The notes beneath the pieces were generated by a model that saw only the letters and a program-made list of their open reading frames with translations, made no database searches and was not told where the DNA came from. The translations under genes were made by a program, and so were the position numbers. DNA of 64,000 nucleotides from NCBI GenBank assembly GCA_050084985.1, contig JBITNC010000001.1:53382001-53446000 (forward strand). The letters are read 5' to 3'. Origin of the DNA: Nageia nagi. Lineage: Eukaryota > Pinophyta. The first letter of the stretch is position 1. Every line of letters begins with the position of its first letter. Positions 1-13,034 of the stretch are shown here, piece by piece.

Positions 1-3000
1 TAAATTTTAAGATGGATAAATGATACTCCAGGTGTATGATGCCATCAAAAACCTTCTTCCTGATAAATTATGCCTATATTTCCACATGTTTTGTTCTCTG
101 ATGGAACATAGGATTCTTAGCCAAAAGATCACCAACTGATTGTCTAAAAAAATCAAAGATGAGCCATCTTGCTTATACCCAGTTTCTTTCAAAAAATGCC
201 TTATACAAATAGCTTCCTAGGCTATAATAGACATGGCATGGTATTTAATTTCTATAGTGGAAAGATAAATAGTAGTTTTATTCTTAAAAACCTAAGATAT
301 AGCACCTAAACCAATGCTAAACACATACATACATGTTGATTTCCTCTCATCTCTATCTCCTCCATAGTCAAAATCAAAGAATCTAGAGAGAACAAATGAG
401 GGAAACTTACAATACTTAAGAGCAAGATCCTTAGTCCCTGCAACATACCTCAAGATTTGTTTAATAGCATTAAGGTGCTCAACATATGGTTTTTACATGA
501 ATTATGCCATCAAATTTACTGCAAAAGTAATATCTAGCCTGAAAATAGTCAAATACAAAAGACTACCAATTAATTGTCTATAAGTTATACATCAATTAAA
601 TGAGAATTAAAGCTCAGAGAAATAGTGATTCTATGAGAAATTGAGATCATAGCATATCTACACTCCTCCATTCTAAACTTCTACAAGATGTTTGATGTAT
701 ACTTAGATTGATTGAGATAAGTACAATCCTTGTATTGATACATTTGCATTCTAAGATATTAGTGTAAGAGACTAAGATCAATCATTTCAAAAGTTGCTTT
801 AAGTTTGGATATGCACTCTTGAATGATTTCATTATTGTTCCCAGTAATCAAAAGATCATCCACATAAAGGAAATCAATACCATGTCTTTTTCTTGAGTGA
901 GAACATATAAATTGAAGTCTTAAAAGAATTTAGAGAAATAAATATCTATAAAATATCCTAAAATCTTCTTGTACCAGGCTCTAGGTGCATGCTTAAATCT
1001 ATACAATGACTTCTTTAGCTTTCACACAAATAATTCTTTACCTTCCATAATAAACCCTTCTGGTTGATTCATGAATATTTTCACATCTAAGTCACCATTA
1101 AATAATGCACTCTTGACATCAAGTTGAAAAACTTTTCATTCTTAAGCTGTAAAAAGAGCAAAGCTAATTTTCATAGTAGGCATATTTGCTATGGGAGTAA
1201 AGGTTTCCTCATAATCTACACCATATTTCTGAGCAAAACCTTTGGCTACTAACCTTGCTTTGTATTTCTAAATATTTTTAATAGAATTGAACTTGATCTT
1301 AAAGATCCATTTATTGCCAATCATATTATTCTCACTAGGATAAGGAACCAAATCTCAAGTTTCATTTTTCATAAGAGCCTCATACTCCACTTTCATAGCT
1401 TCCATCTAGCACTCATGCTTAGAAGCTTTTTTAAAGGATGAGGGCTCATGCTTATTGTTAATCTTAGTAAATAAGTATTTGTTCAAGGTCATACTTTTGA
1501 AGTGATCCTAAAGTGACTTATTTATATCAATATCTAATCAACTAGGAGAAAATGATGAGTCATCTAGATCATCAACATCCTCATTAGAAGTAGATTCTTC
1601 AAGAAGATCATTAAACTTTACATCCTTTGAAATGAACATTATTTTATAAGATGGAGAGTAGAGCTTGTAGCCTTTATGCTAACTATCATAACCTATAAAG
1701 ATTCATTTTTTAAGTCTTTTATCTACCTTTTTCTTTTTCTCAGAAATAATGTAGGAGAATGCTTCACAACTAAACACCTTAAGGTGAAAAATGTTATGTT
1801 TTATTCCTGACCATGCCTCAAAAGGAGTTTTATCTTAAATGAATTTTGTAGACCACCTATTCAAGGTGTAAATGGTAGAGCTCATAGCTTCACCCCATAA
1901 AAAATTAGAAAGATTACCCAACATGCATCTAGCCATTTCTATAATTATCTTATTTTTCCTTTTGGTAACACCATTCTATTAAAGAGTGTATGGAATCATA
2001 AATTGCCTTTTGATTCTATACTTAGCATATTAATCATTGAATTCATTACTATTATATTCTCCCTCATTATTTGATCTCAACATTTTGATTTTAAGGTTAG
2101 TTTGACTCTCAACAAAGGTTTTAAAAACCTTAAAACTCTCAAAGGTTTGATCCTTGTGCTCAAGTAGATACCCAAAGGTCATCCTACTAAAGTCATCAAT
2201 GAAGGTCAAGATGTAATATGCTCTTTCAAGTGACTTAGTCTAAAATAGACCTATCAAATTTGAATGCATAAGTTTAAGAGATTGAGATGCTCTTGTTGCT
2301 TTATCTTTTTTAAATTTTTATCTATGCATATTGCCAAGAATGCACTTCTTGCATAGACCAATCGAAGGAGAAATTGAAGGTAAACCTTCCATAAGTTCTT
2401 GATGTTTCATGACTTGAATACTCTTATGGTTAAGGTGCCCTAACATTGCTGCCAAAGATTGCTTCTAAAAATACATTTGTAGCAAGACACATCTTTGTTG
2501 GAATTTAATCCATAATATAGAGATAATCTTTTACTGACCCTTTAACCAATGTGGTAAGTCCTTTCTTCATGCACCAGGATTAAGAGTCAAACTCAAAAGA
2601 GAACCTTTTTCTAGCAACTTCAATCATAGAGAGAAGGTTCATCCTAAGCTTAGGAACATAGAGCACATTATCATGAATCTTCCCATGAATCAACATACTT
2701 CCAATTCTTTAGACTTTAAGGGTAGAGTTATCACCTATCATAACCACATCTTTTCTATACTTGTGAAAGTGCTCAAAATTTTTCTTTTCAAAGCATAGGT
2801 GATTAGTGCAACTAGAATCAACAATCCAATTAGACAAAAAGGTATGAGACATAGAGTAGAGCACTATAGCAAAACTAACTTAAATATTCTTCTTTCTTTT
2901 GAAGTTCTTTACATTTCTATTACCTTTGTTATTTTTCTCTCTTTTCTTTTTGTAGCAATCAACTTCTTTATGATTTTGGATACCATAATAGTTACAATTA

Positions 3001-3848
3001 CCATCAAACTTTTTCTTAGGATATGGATTATTTGCTTTACCTTTTTTATCTCTTTACTTGAAGTGGTTGTTATTATCATTATTCCTATTGCTGTTGTTGT
3101 TGTTTCTATTGCTACCATTATTCTTATTGCTATTGTTGCCATTGCCTCTTTTCTCAAACCTTTTGGAGAAAAAATGATAAGATTTCTTTTAATGGTTGAA
3201 TTTCTTGAAAGAAGTTTTGGTTGCTCCAAGATCAACATTATTATCCTTAGGAGAAAAAATCAACACCTTTTTATAAAGGTTTTTCTCATGCTTCAAAAGG
3301 ATCCTAGAAAAATTCTCAATGGAGAAGACTTCTTCTTCATCATCAAGCTTTATTTTCATAACTGTCACAAAATTACCAAACTTTGAAGAAAGGCTTTGAA
3401 GAATGATGAAGACCATGAACTCATTGTTAATCCAGTTACACCCATAAGAAATAAGTTGGGTCCTTAGATCAATAATTTTATTCAAGTAGATAGGCACATT
3501 TTCATCTTCCCTTTGAAAAGATTGAAGCAACTTTTGGAAAATGATAAACCTTTTTGAAAACTTTGAACCAAGGTAGATTTTCTTATACTTATCCCAAGCT
3601 TCTTTTGTCAAGATTGAAGAGGAAATCATCAGAAGCACATCATCTAAAATTGCATAAAATATCATAGAGGTTGCCAACTCATTCCTCATATTATAAGCCT
3701 TTAGTGCTTTCTCATCTGTAGGAGGTACAAGGTTCTCATTCATTATTTGCCAAAGCTTCCTTGCATGCAACTTAGCTCTCAATTGCGGTTTCCAACTCCC
3801 AAAGTTGAAACCATTAAGAATGTGTTTGGGTAAAAATGAATCTCTCAT
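1..3848 (-). pseudogene. E1 gag-pol, degenerate
   Basis: Gag starts at 3848 and stays open to about 3189 (219 codons). It carries the family signatures FLPKHIL near residue 5 and an acidic DDEEEVFS segment near residue 170. A frameshift follows, and gag continues through an Asn-rich stretch to a zinc-knuckle remnant near 3005 in which the second Cys of CxxC is Tyr. The protease motif reads DSS rather than DSG (about 2800-2830). Integrase lies at about 2750-1700, reverse transcriptase with an intact YVDD near 860, and RNase H runs from about 560 to the window edge. Many stops and frameshifts make it non-functional. Confidence 0.88.
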
Positions 3849-6712
3849 TTGCTACATAATAATCCAAAAAATAATAAGCATATGGTTTAATAAATAATAT
3901 TATATGTTAAGTTTTATATGTTACATTTAATTAACAAATACATGCTTGATTTGATTCATAAGTGCAAATGTTTTACAACTCAAATATACATCCCATGTAC
4001 CCAAATACTTTTATTATCACCAAGAACCATAGATGTAGAGTGACATTATTGAGGCTTATTTTCTTATCTAAAACTAGGCCTTCACCTAGATGCCCACATA
4101 AGAGGAGCATAAGTACTACCAATCCTCAACCATTTTACCTTATTAGTATTATTCTTTCTCATAATAAATACCTACTATTTTCCAAGGCTATAATGTTTAT
4201 TGGATTGACCAAATTATTAATATTTATTAGGTTTCAAATTATCCTCCTAGGTTATCAAGATAATCCTTGAATGGACGTGTGAACATGTGGTATCATTACG
4301 CACATGCCTATGCACCTATTGGAGTTATGTCTAGACCAATAGAGGACTTAAGGGAAATTGAGAAGTATGAACTTTTCACCATTTGGATCATCAAACTTAA
4401 AGGCTCTAATTTGATTGTTCTCATCTCATGGCTCACCAAATAAATCATGTTGCAGAATGTACATACGAATGTGTTCATTTTAGAGGTTTCTCATTTCAAT
4501 GTTTGCATTTTTGTTTGCATAAGCAAATAAATCAAATATAAAACATGAAGTAAAAGAGCATAAGAAAAAAAAAACATCATCCATTTGCAACTTGAAACCT
4601 TAAGAATCCAATGGGTTTTGTTTACCAACCCCTAAAGGACATCTTTATATCATTCCTTATTTTGTACAAGTCCATTCTATAAGGAATAATTACTTAGAGA
4701 AGTAATAAACATCCATCATTTTGCATAAGTAAGGCATCAAATATTCAATGCATCATTCTCATAAATTAATAAGCATGAATTATTCCCATACTTTGCACAA
4801 GTTCATTCATTTAACTTTGCATAAGTAATTTATCAAAAAAAATGAATGCTAAGAGAGGTATAAAAAAACCTAGGCATGCATCCATTCAAAAAAAAAATTA
4901 ATATTTTTAAGTAAAAAACATAAAATTTTCCCCTTGTTTACTTTAAAAATGATTTTAAGATGGCTGCCCCTTCAATAAAAGCTTAGGTAAAAAAAAAATT
5001 ACCTTAGTAAAATTTTTATCACAACAAAAGTGTCAATATCATTAAAAAATATTACTTTTACCTAAGTAATATTTACCAAAGTAGATTGCAATTTAATTAA
5101 GGCATTTTAAAAATAATGCTTGTATTCCTCTAGAATGCTTAGCTATAAAAATTTTACCAAGGAAATAAATTTAAATAAAAAATAACCTTCATAATATTAT
5201 CTTCCCTTTGTCATAAAAAAATACTATCTTTAAAAAAGAAGAGAGACAATCATAACTTACCTACTAAGCTTGTAAAAAATTAAAGGTAAGAGGAGACCTA
5301 TACTTTACTATAGCTAATTAATTTCTAAGTTGAACTTTCACTCCACTTAAGTTCATTAAGACTCATTTAAGATAAGTGACAACTTGTTTGATAAGCAAAA
5401 AATAAATCATTAGATTTAAATAAATGAAAAGCTATCTAGGTAGGAGAAAAAAAGGATAGGTAAGTTAAAAAGAGGGAAGCTGCATTGAAGGGAGAGAAGA
5501 GGTTAAGCAAAGCATGGCAAGAAGAGAAGTTGAAAACAAAAATGCAAAGAGGATGGGGTTGGGGTTCTCAACAAGAAGATCGCAATGGGAGCAACCTAGT
5601 GATGGAAAATGAGCTAGACAAGAGAGGTCAAGCAGAGGAAGCTATATCACAATGCCTAACTAGTGAAATGTAGAAGCAATAATGCAATACCTAACACCCA
5701 TAATTAACACCCACCAACACCCATAGGAGGAGAACATGGGTGGCCACAAGAGGTCCAAAGTAGCAGAATGATGCGATCAAGCAACGAGAGAGTTATAAAC
5801 CCCCTCACGCAATGGAGAAGAGGCAAGAGATGCATGTAGGAGGAGGTAAAGTTAGAAAAGGGCCATAAATTCAAGGAAAAATCTCTTAACTAATTTGTAA
5901 TATGTTTTACAATAGGCATGATTCAATGAGAGGAGCCATAGATGGCACTCACCAATGTGGAAGATAACCATAAAAAAATGGTCTTTGTCTCAGGTCCTAC
6001 AATGCCTATGCTTTTTAGAAGAGGAAAATAGCATAGCACTTTTGGGAAATCCATTGTGAGGGGAAGCTCAACAATGGAAAGGGGGATGCAAGATGAGGAA
6101 AGGGCTGGATACTGATGGACGACCACTAAGGTGACTCAACAATAAATGTTGAATGTAAAAAAAAAGAATACAAACTTTCCCCCTTGATTTTGAAAATGCA
6201 AAAAAATGTATTGCTTATTACAAATACGTAAAAACAAATTATAGTAAATAAAGTTTCACCTTTTTTTATTGAGTAGAAACTAAAAAAAAAGCTTTTGTAA
6301 TATTACACAAATCTTGTATACAAACCCCTTTAAAAAAATTTGTAGCAATTTGTAACTAATATTGCTAGTTAAAAAGAGATTAGTATAAGCAAAAAAAATT
6401 AAATCTTATTGCAATGTTTATTAGCCATAAGATTATAAAAATATATATATAGATCAATTTGGCATGTAAATATTTACAACTAACATAGAAAATGTTAGTA
6501 TAAACAATAATTGCTTTATATTGCTATTTAAAAAAAATACAAAAAAAAAAATTAAATAGCATATAACATATATGTTAGTATAATAAATCAATAATCCAAC
6601 AAATAATCAATAAGAAAGGAGTTTATAGCTTCTCTTGATTTTACCTCAACAATGGTGTGTAGGATGAGGAATGAAGACCTCTAAGATGTTAAAGAAGAGC
6701 TTCAACACCAAT
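3849..6712 (-). other. E1 long 5' leader (no gag-pol coding)
   Basis: About 2.9 kb between PBS and gag with no long ORF. Read on the minus strand it holds a donor-like GAG/GTAAAA (complement near 6640-6649) and two stem-loop motifs at 6480-6498 and 6564-6577. A C/T-rich block follows at about 6125-5480 and then the family-conserved domain at about 4640-3960. The leader ends in TGTAG/CAAATG at the gag start. Small ORFs in it (such as 5485-5673 plus and 6126-5923 minus) are not shared between copies and are treated as chance. Confidence 0.7.
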
Positions 6713-6725
6713 CTTTGATACCAAA

Positions 6726-7223
6726 TAAAAGAGTTGAACTATAAACTAAACAACTCTAAACTTCCAAGATCACATGAAAGCTCACAATTCACATCTAACA
6801 AACTCACAAAGCAATCTCACAAAGATAACCCAAGATGTAAGTGGTTCCTTCAACTAGGAGTACATCCACTAACTAGATCTCACTTCTTAACAAATATGAA
6901 ATCTTACAATCCTCCTAAAATTTTCTCTAAAACATTATCCTATAGCATAACTTTAATCCACAAATTCTTGTTTGATCCAAAGAGGGAACCTTCTATTTAT
7001 AGGCCAAAATCCCTCTTTGGATCACCCTTTTACCCAATGTACAAAAGCATGCCATGCACATCCTTTTATTTAAGGGGCATGCTCATGACATGAAGCATAG
7101 GACAAGTTACATTATCATATTCACTTAACTACTTAAGGTATTAAATGATACCCTTAAGTATTAGTGAACTTACATAGAAGATTATTACATAACCTTTATA
7201 ATAATGCATTATACATTCCAAAA
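6726..7223 (-). repeat. 5' LTR of E1
   Basis: About 498 bp, homologous to the other family LTRs. On the minus strand it carries the conserved TATA box (complement of ctatttatag at 6993-7002), the U3 palindrome and the conserved segment with gagcatgcccctt. A PBS complement (ctttgatacca) lies 2 bp inside it at 6713-6723, which fixes it as the 5' LTR of a minus-strand element. Confidence 0.88.
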
Positions 7224-7852
7224 ACTTCTTACCTTGGCATAGTTGGTTGGAATTAGAGCCCAATTGAAGACCATTCAAGTTGAAGATCAACTAGACTTGT
7301 AAAATAGATCATACAAATTTGAGAAGGCATAACATTTTATAGATACATGAAATTGAGTTGATTCTTTTTGCATTTGATAGTTTTCAAATATACCTTTCCA
7401 ACAAGTATATGCATGCCTACCATTTTTGAAGGATTGATCATCATATTAGATATTTTTTTATAAAATATCTAGTGCACTAAGTTTCAATTTAGATGCATCG
7501 CATCTAAGTCCAAATGCACCATGCCTCATCCAATGCATTGTGCCTTAGTCTAGATGTGTCACTTTTACAAAACATAGCATGTTTGCCTATTTTTAACATA
7601 TGTGAGATATCATTTTTTGGCTTCCAGTTTAGAATTAGATGTTTCTAATTTGAGTGTTTATTTTTCCTAATTTTTGTCTAACATGATAGGATATTATTAG
7701 AACTTCTAGTTTGCTTTATGGATTGGATTGTAACAAGTTGTGATCATCCAAATTGAGTTATATTTAGAATAGTTTATTTATGGGTTTATCCAAAACCTAT
7801 ATATGTAATGATTTTATTTTTCAAATAAATGAAAGTATAATACTTTTTATTA
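7224..7852 (+). repeat. Probable 5' LTR region of older copia element X
   Basis: Non-coding AT-rich DNA ending directly at a good primer binding site (7853-7864). The position just upstream of a PBS, with a leader and gag downstream, implies LTR identity. The partner LTR was not found, and the left boundary is unclear because E1 abuts it. This LTR is not related to the E1-E7 LTR. Confidence 0.45.
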
Positions 7853-7864
7853 TGGTATCAAAGC
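7853..7864 (+). other. Primer binding site of element X
   Basis: TGGTATCAAAGC, 11 of 12 bases matching the usual plant tRNA-iMet PBS (TGGTATCAGAGC). It is followed by a purine-rich leader that is cut at 7996 by E2. Confidence 0.75.
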
Positions 7865-7996
7865 TTAGTTAAGAGATCTAGAGGGTTAGAGTTAAGCTTG
7901 TGGGTGTTTGAAATAATTTAGAAAAAAAATTGCAAGTGTGTGAAGAGAGGCCCAAAGTTTTGTTGAATTATTGAGAGTGTAATAATTGCCAACAAC

Positions 7997-8496
7997 TGAA
8001 GGGATTGAATTATAACTAATACAATCCTAAACTACCAAAATCACATGGAATCTCACTCTAACATCAAGAACTCAAACTTAAACAATCTCAAAGATAACTC
8101 AAAATGTAAAGTGGTTCCTCCAACTAGGAGTACATCCACTAACTAGATCTTACTTTATTCACAAAGATAACTCTCTTACAATCCTTCTAATTTCATCTCC
8201 TATACACTATCATAGAGCATAAATTTGCTTCACAAATTGATGAATGATTACAAAAAGGGGGCCTTCTATTTATAGGCCAAAATCTCCCTTTGAATCACCC
8301 TTTTAAACACTTTACAAAAGCATGACATGCTACTCCTTTTTACCCAAGGGGCATGCTCATGACATGGAGTGAAGGACAAGTTATATTATCATATTCACTT
8401 AAATACTTAAGGTATCTAGAGATACCATTAAGTATTAATGAATTTACAAAAAGAATTATTACAAAACCTTACAATAATGCATTATACATTCTAACA
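7997..8496 (-). repeat. 3' LTR of E2
   Basis: 500 bp, same family as the other LTRs. The adjacent purine tract (minus-strand AAAGGAGAG, 8497-8505) is the polypurine tract and identifies it as the 3' LTR. The TATA-box complement ctatttatag is at 8266-8275. Confidence 0.92.
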
Positions 8497-9183
8497 CTCT
8501 CCTTTAATGCAATATTGGGATAGAATGAATAAAAGAGAAGAAAGAGAGAGTTCTTCTCCATACATATACAATCAAAGATGAGAACTTTTTACATCTTTGT
8601 GAATTAAGCAAGATCTTAGTTTGAGACTCACTACTATACCATTTTAAAAAAAGGTTTACAATACAATCATTAACCATAATCGATATCAATGTACATAAAG
8701 TAGCCATCCAATCTGGTAGTCATGATGAGTCTTCATAAGCCTATACATTTGAAGTTAGTAACCTACAATCTCAAAGAAACCTACAAGTTATAAGCAACTC
8801 AAATAACAAGATCAATTAGATGTAACTTATTCATATCAACAAGGATATATGAATCAAACAAATGCCATCATAAACTAATTAATGGTGCATTTTAAGTCAT
8901 CATGAGGATGCCAAGCCAATACTCACAGTCACTTATTGTATATGAAATATGTATTGATTATCATTACTTAAATAGAGCATAACAAAAATGCACATATGAG
9001 TTCCTCACACATGGATAACTAAATAATGCTAGATTGGCCAATCATTTACTCAAAACATTGTACAATAAGTTCCTCACGTAGAGCAAACTTACCACGAAGA
9101 TGTATAAAAAAAATAACATAATATAGCATAAAATCCTCATAGGGGTGAATTTTTCATCATAAACATGAATTCAACATAATAAT
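8497..9183 (-). other. E2 3' non-coding region with polypurine tract
   Basis: About 690 bp between the RNase H stop and the 3' LTR. It is homologous to the same region in E3, E4 and E5. It contains a single copy of the gttcctcacacatggataac-type motif (about 8999-9020) that is tandemly amplified in E3. The polypurine tract lies at 8497-8505. Confidence 0.7.
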
Positions 9184-12100
9184 TCATACTTTGCTCTCCC
9201 TTGAGGGTAACTTCACCAACCCGATAGCATCCCTAAGTTTATTGAACTGAGCTTCAAAGAGGGACTTGATGAATAAATCAATGAAGTTCAAGGTTGAGGG
9301 ATAATACTCCAAGTGTATGATACCATCAAGAACCTTTTCTATGATGAAATGGGCCTAAATTTCCACATGTTTTATTCTCTGATGGAACACAATATTGTTA
9401 GCCAAAGAAATAGTCAACTAATTTTCTAAAAAAAATTAGAGATGATCTAGCTTGCTCATACCCAATTTCTTTTAAAAGATGCTTAAGTTAAATAGCTTCT
9501 TGGGCTACAACATACATGGCTCGATATTTTACTTTTATGGTGGAAAGAGAAATAGTAGGCTGCTTCTTAGAAGCTCAAGAGATAACACTTGAACTAATGC
9601 TAAACACATATGTAGAGATTGAATTTTTATCATCTCAATCTCCCCCATAGTTAGAATTTGAGAACCTTGAGAGAACAAATAAGGGCAACTTGAAATACTT
9701 GAGAGTAAGATCTTTTATCCTTGCAACATACCTTGAGATTTTTTTAACAACATTGAGGTACTCAACATATGGTTTTTGTATGAATTGTACCATCATATTC
9801 CTTGTAAATGTAATATCTAGCCTGAAAATAGTCAAATAAAGAAAATTGCCAATTAATTACTTGTAAGTTGTTGCATCTACCAACTGAGAGTTAGAACTAA
9901 AGGAAATAGTGATTCCAAGAGAAACTAGAATTACAACATGTCTACACTCCTCCATTCCAAACTTTTATAATATTTTGATATATAATTAGATTGACTAAGA
10001 TAAGTACAATCTTTATATTGGTATACTTGCATTCCAAGGTAGTAGTGCAAGAGATCGAGATTAGTCATTTCAAATATTACTTTAAATTTAGATAGGCATT
10101 TTTGAATGATTTTATCATTATTCTTAGTAATCAAAAGATCATCCACATAAAAGAGAATCAAGACCATGTCTTTTCCTTGATTAAGCACATATAGATCAGA
10201 GTTAGAGAAACATTTAAAGAATCTAATATCTATAAAGTATCTTGAAATATTCTTATACTAGGCTCTAGGTACTTGCTTAAGTCCATACAGTGACTTCTTT
10301 AGTTTACACACAATTGATTCTTTTCCTTCCATAATAAAACCTTCTTATTGATTCATGTAGATTTTCTCATCTAAGTCACTATTAAGAAATGTACTATTGA
10401 CATCAAGTTGAAAAACTTTCCATTTTTTAGCTATTGAAAGAGCAAAGATTATTTTTATAGTAGGCATCTTTGCCATGGAAGAAAGGGTTTCTTCATATTC
10501 AACACCATATTTTTGAGCAAAACCTTTGGCTACTAACCTTGTCTTGTATTTCTCAATATCCCTAATTGAATTGAATTTGACCTTATAAATCCACTTATTG
10601 CTAATCATATTCTTCTCGTTAGGATAAAAAATCAAATCCTAAGTTTTATTTTTTATAAGCACCTCATACTCCACTTTCATGGCTTCCATCTAATACTCAT
10701 ACTTTGAAGCTTCTTTGAATGATGAGGGTTCATACTTTTTATCAATTTTGGCAAACAAGGATTTGTCCAAGGTCATGCTCTTAGTTATCCTTTATGTTGG
10801 AGAATTTTGTTCTTGGGTTGATTTATCTATATCAATATCAAACTAGCTAGGTGCAACTAACGAGTCATCTAGATCATCAACATCCTCATTAGAAATAGAT
10901 TCTTCAAGAAGTTCATTAATTTTTACATCTCTTGAAATAAACACTCCTTTGTAGGATGGAGAGTAGAGCCTATAGCCTCTATGTTGATTATTATAGCCCA
11001 CAAAGATGCATTTTTCAACTTTTTTATCTAACTTTTTCATTTTTTCATAAATAATGTAGGAGAATGGTTCACAACTGAACACCCTAAATTGTTAAATGTT
11101 AGGTTTTATTCTTAACCATGCCTCAACAAGAGTTTTATCTTAAATGATTTTTGTGAGACACCTATTCAAGATGTAAATAGCAATGCTCTTAGCTTCACTC
11201 CATAAGAAATTAGAAAGATTACCCAACATGCATCTAGCCATCTCCATAATTATTCTATTTTTTCTTTCAGTAGCATCATTTTGTTGAGAAGTGTAAGAAA
11301 TCATAAACTGCCTCTTGATTCCATACCTAGCACAAAAGACATTAAACTTATTATTATTATATTCTCTTCCATTATATGACCTTAGCATCTTAATTTTAAG
11401 GTTAGTCTAATTTTCAATTAAGGTTTTAAATTTTTTAACTCTTAAAGGTTTGATCCTTGTGCTCAAGTAGATAGCCAAAAGTCATCCTACTGAAGTCATT
11501 GATGAAGGTCAAGACATAAGATGCTCCTTCAAGCAACTTAGTTTAAAATGGATCGATAAAATTTTAATGCACAAGTTGAAAAAGTTGAGATGCTCTTATT
11601 GCCTTATCTTTCTTGAACCTTTATCTATTCATCTTGCTTAGGATTCACTTCTAACATAGACCAATTGAAGATGAAATTAAATGCAAACCTTCTATAAGTT
11701 TTTGGTATTTCATGACTTGAATACTCTTGTGGTTAAGGTGTCTTAAGCAATGGTGCCAAAGATTACCTATCAAGCACACACTTGTAACAAGATACATCTT
11801 TGTTGGAATTTGATTCACAATGTAAAGATCATCTTTAACTGATCTTTTAACTAACTTGGCAAGTCCTTTCTTAATGCACCAGGATTGTGAGTTGAACTCA
11901 AACAAGTACCCTCTTCTTACAACTTGAATCATAGAGAGAAGGTTTATCCTAAGCTTAGAAACATAGAGCATATTTTCAATAGCCTTTCCATGAATCAACA
12001 CACTTTCAATTCTTTGGACTTCAAAGATAGAATTATCACCTATCATAATTGCATCTTTTCTATACTTATGAAAATTTTCAAACTTATCTTTTTCAAAGCA

Positions 12101-13034
12101 TAGGTGATTAATGCAACCAAAGTCAACAATCTAATTAGTTGAAAAAGAGCGAGTCATGGAGTAGAGTTGAGTAACAAGTTTAGGTTTTAATTTCTTCTTC
12201 TTTTTAAAGTTCTCTAGATTTCTATTACCTTTGTTCTTTTCTTTTCTTTTATTTTTATGGAAATCAAATTCTTTATGACCATCGATGCCATAAAAGTTAT
12301 AATTTTCATCAAATTTTATCTTGGGATTCAGTTTGCTTATCTTACCTTTTCCATCCCTTTGATTGAAGTAGTAGTTGTTGTGTTGCCCTTTTTCTCAAAC
12401 CTTTTGGAGGAAGAAAGATAAGATTTATTATGATGATTAAACTTCTTCTTGAAAGGAGTTTTGGTTACTCTTAGGGAAATATTATTATTCTTTAGAGAAG
12501 AGATCAATATTTTTTTGTTAAGAGTTTCCTCATGCTTCAAAAGGAACCTAGAAAGGCTCTCAAAGGAGAAGACTTCTTCATCATCAAATCTCATCTCAAT
12601 TACCATCACAAAGTTACCAACCTTTGAAGAAAGTCTTTGGAGAATGACAAAGATCATGAAGTTATCATTGATCTAATTGCACCCATAAGCAACAAGTTGG
12701 GTCCTAAGGTCAATGATTTTCTTCAAGTAGATGGCAATATTTTTGTCTTCCCTTTGATGAGATTGAAGCAACTTTTGGAGAATAATAAACCTTCTTGATA
12801 ACTTAGATCCAAGATAAATTTTCTTAAGCTTATCCCTAGCTTCCTTTACTGAGGTTGAAGATGAAATCATAAGGAACACATCATCTGATACTATACAAGA
12901 AATCATGGAAGTTGCCAATTCATTCTTTGTATTGTATGTAGTAAGTGCCTTCTCCGTTCAACTCTCATTCGAGGTTCTCAAATACCGAAGTTGAAACTAT
13001 TGAGAATGTGCTTAGGTAAGAAGGTGTTTTCCAT
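9184..13034 (-). pseudogene. E2 gag-pol, degenerate
   Basis: The gag start codon is at 13034, just after an acceptor-like TGTAG/CAA. Gag lies at 13034-12337, with its zinc knuckle degraded near 12290 (Tyr at both Cys positions of CxxC). The protease motif near 12130 reads DFG. The pre-integrase segment is 12046-11651 with WHHCLRHLNH. The integrase core is about 11600-11100; its second catalytic Asp is Tyr (LRSYNGREY), while ERKNR is kept. Reverse transcriptase lies at about 10700-9880 with an intact FYVDD, and RNase H runs to the stop at 9184-9186. Several stops and frameshifts. Confidence 0.88.

Larger units (their letters stand above)
1..7223 (-). mobile_element. Ty1/copia LTR retrotransposon E1, 3' end outside window
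   Basis: In minus orientation the order is 5' LTR (7223-6726), primer binding site (6723-6713), long leader, gag, protease, integrase, reverse transcriptase and RNase H. This order, with integrase before reverse transcriptase, is the copia order. The window begins inside RNase H, so the 3' LTR and one target-site duplicate are not visible. The LTR terminus next to the PBS reads TA instead of the expected TG, and the other terminus has one substitution. E1 belongs to the same family as E2-E7. Its 5' LTR abuts remnants of older element X. Confidence 0.9.

Noticed and set aside
2799-3386. 195-codon plus frame, very hydrophobic
   Set aside because: Antisense shadow of the Asn-rich end of E1 gag; the same hydrophobic antisense frame appears opposite gag in E3, E4 and E5.
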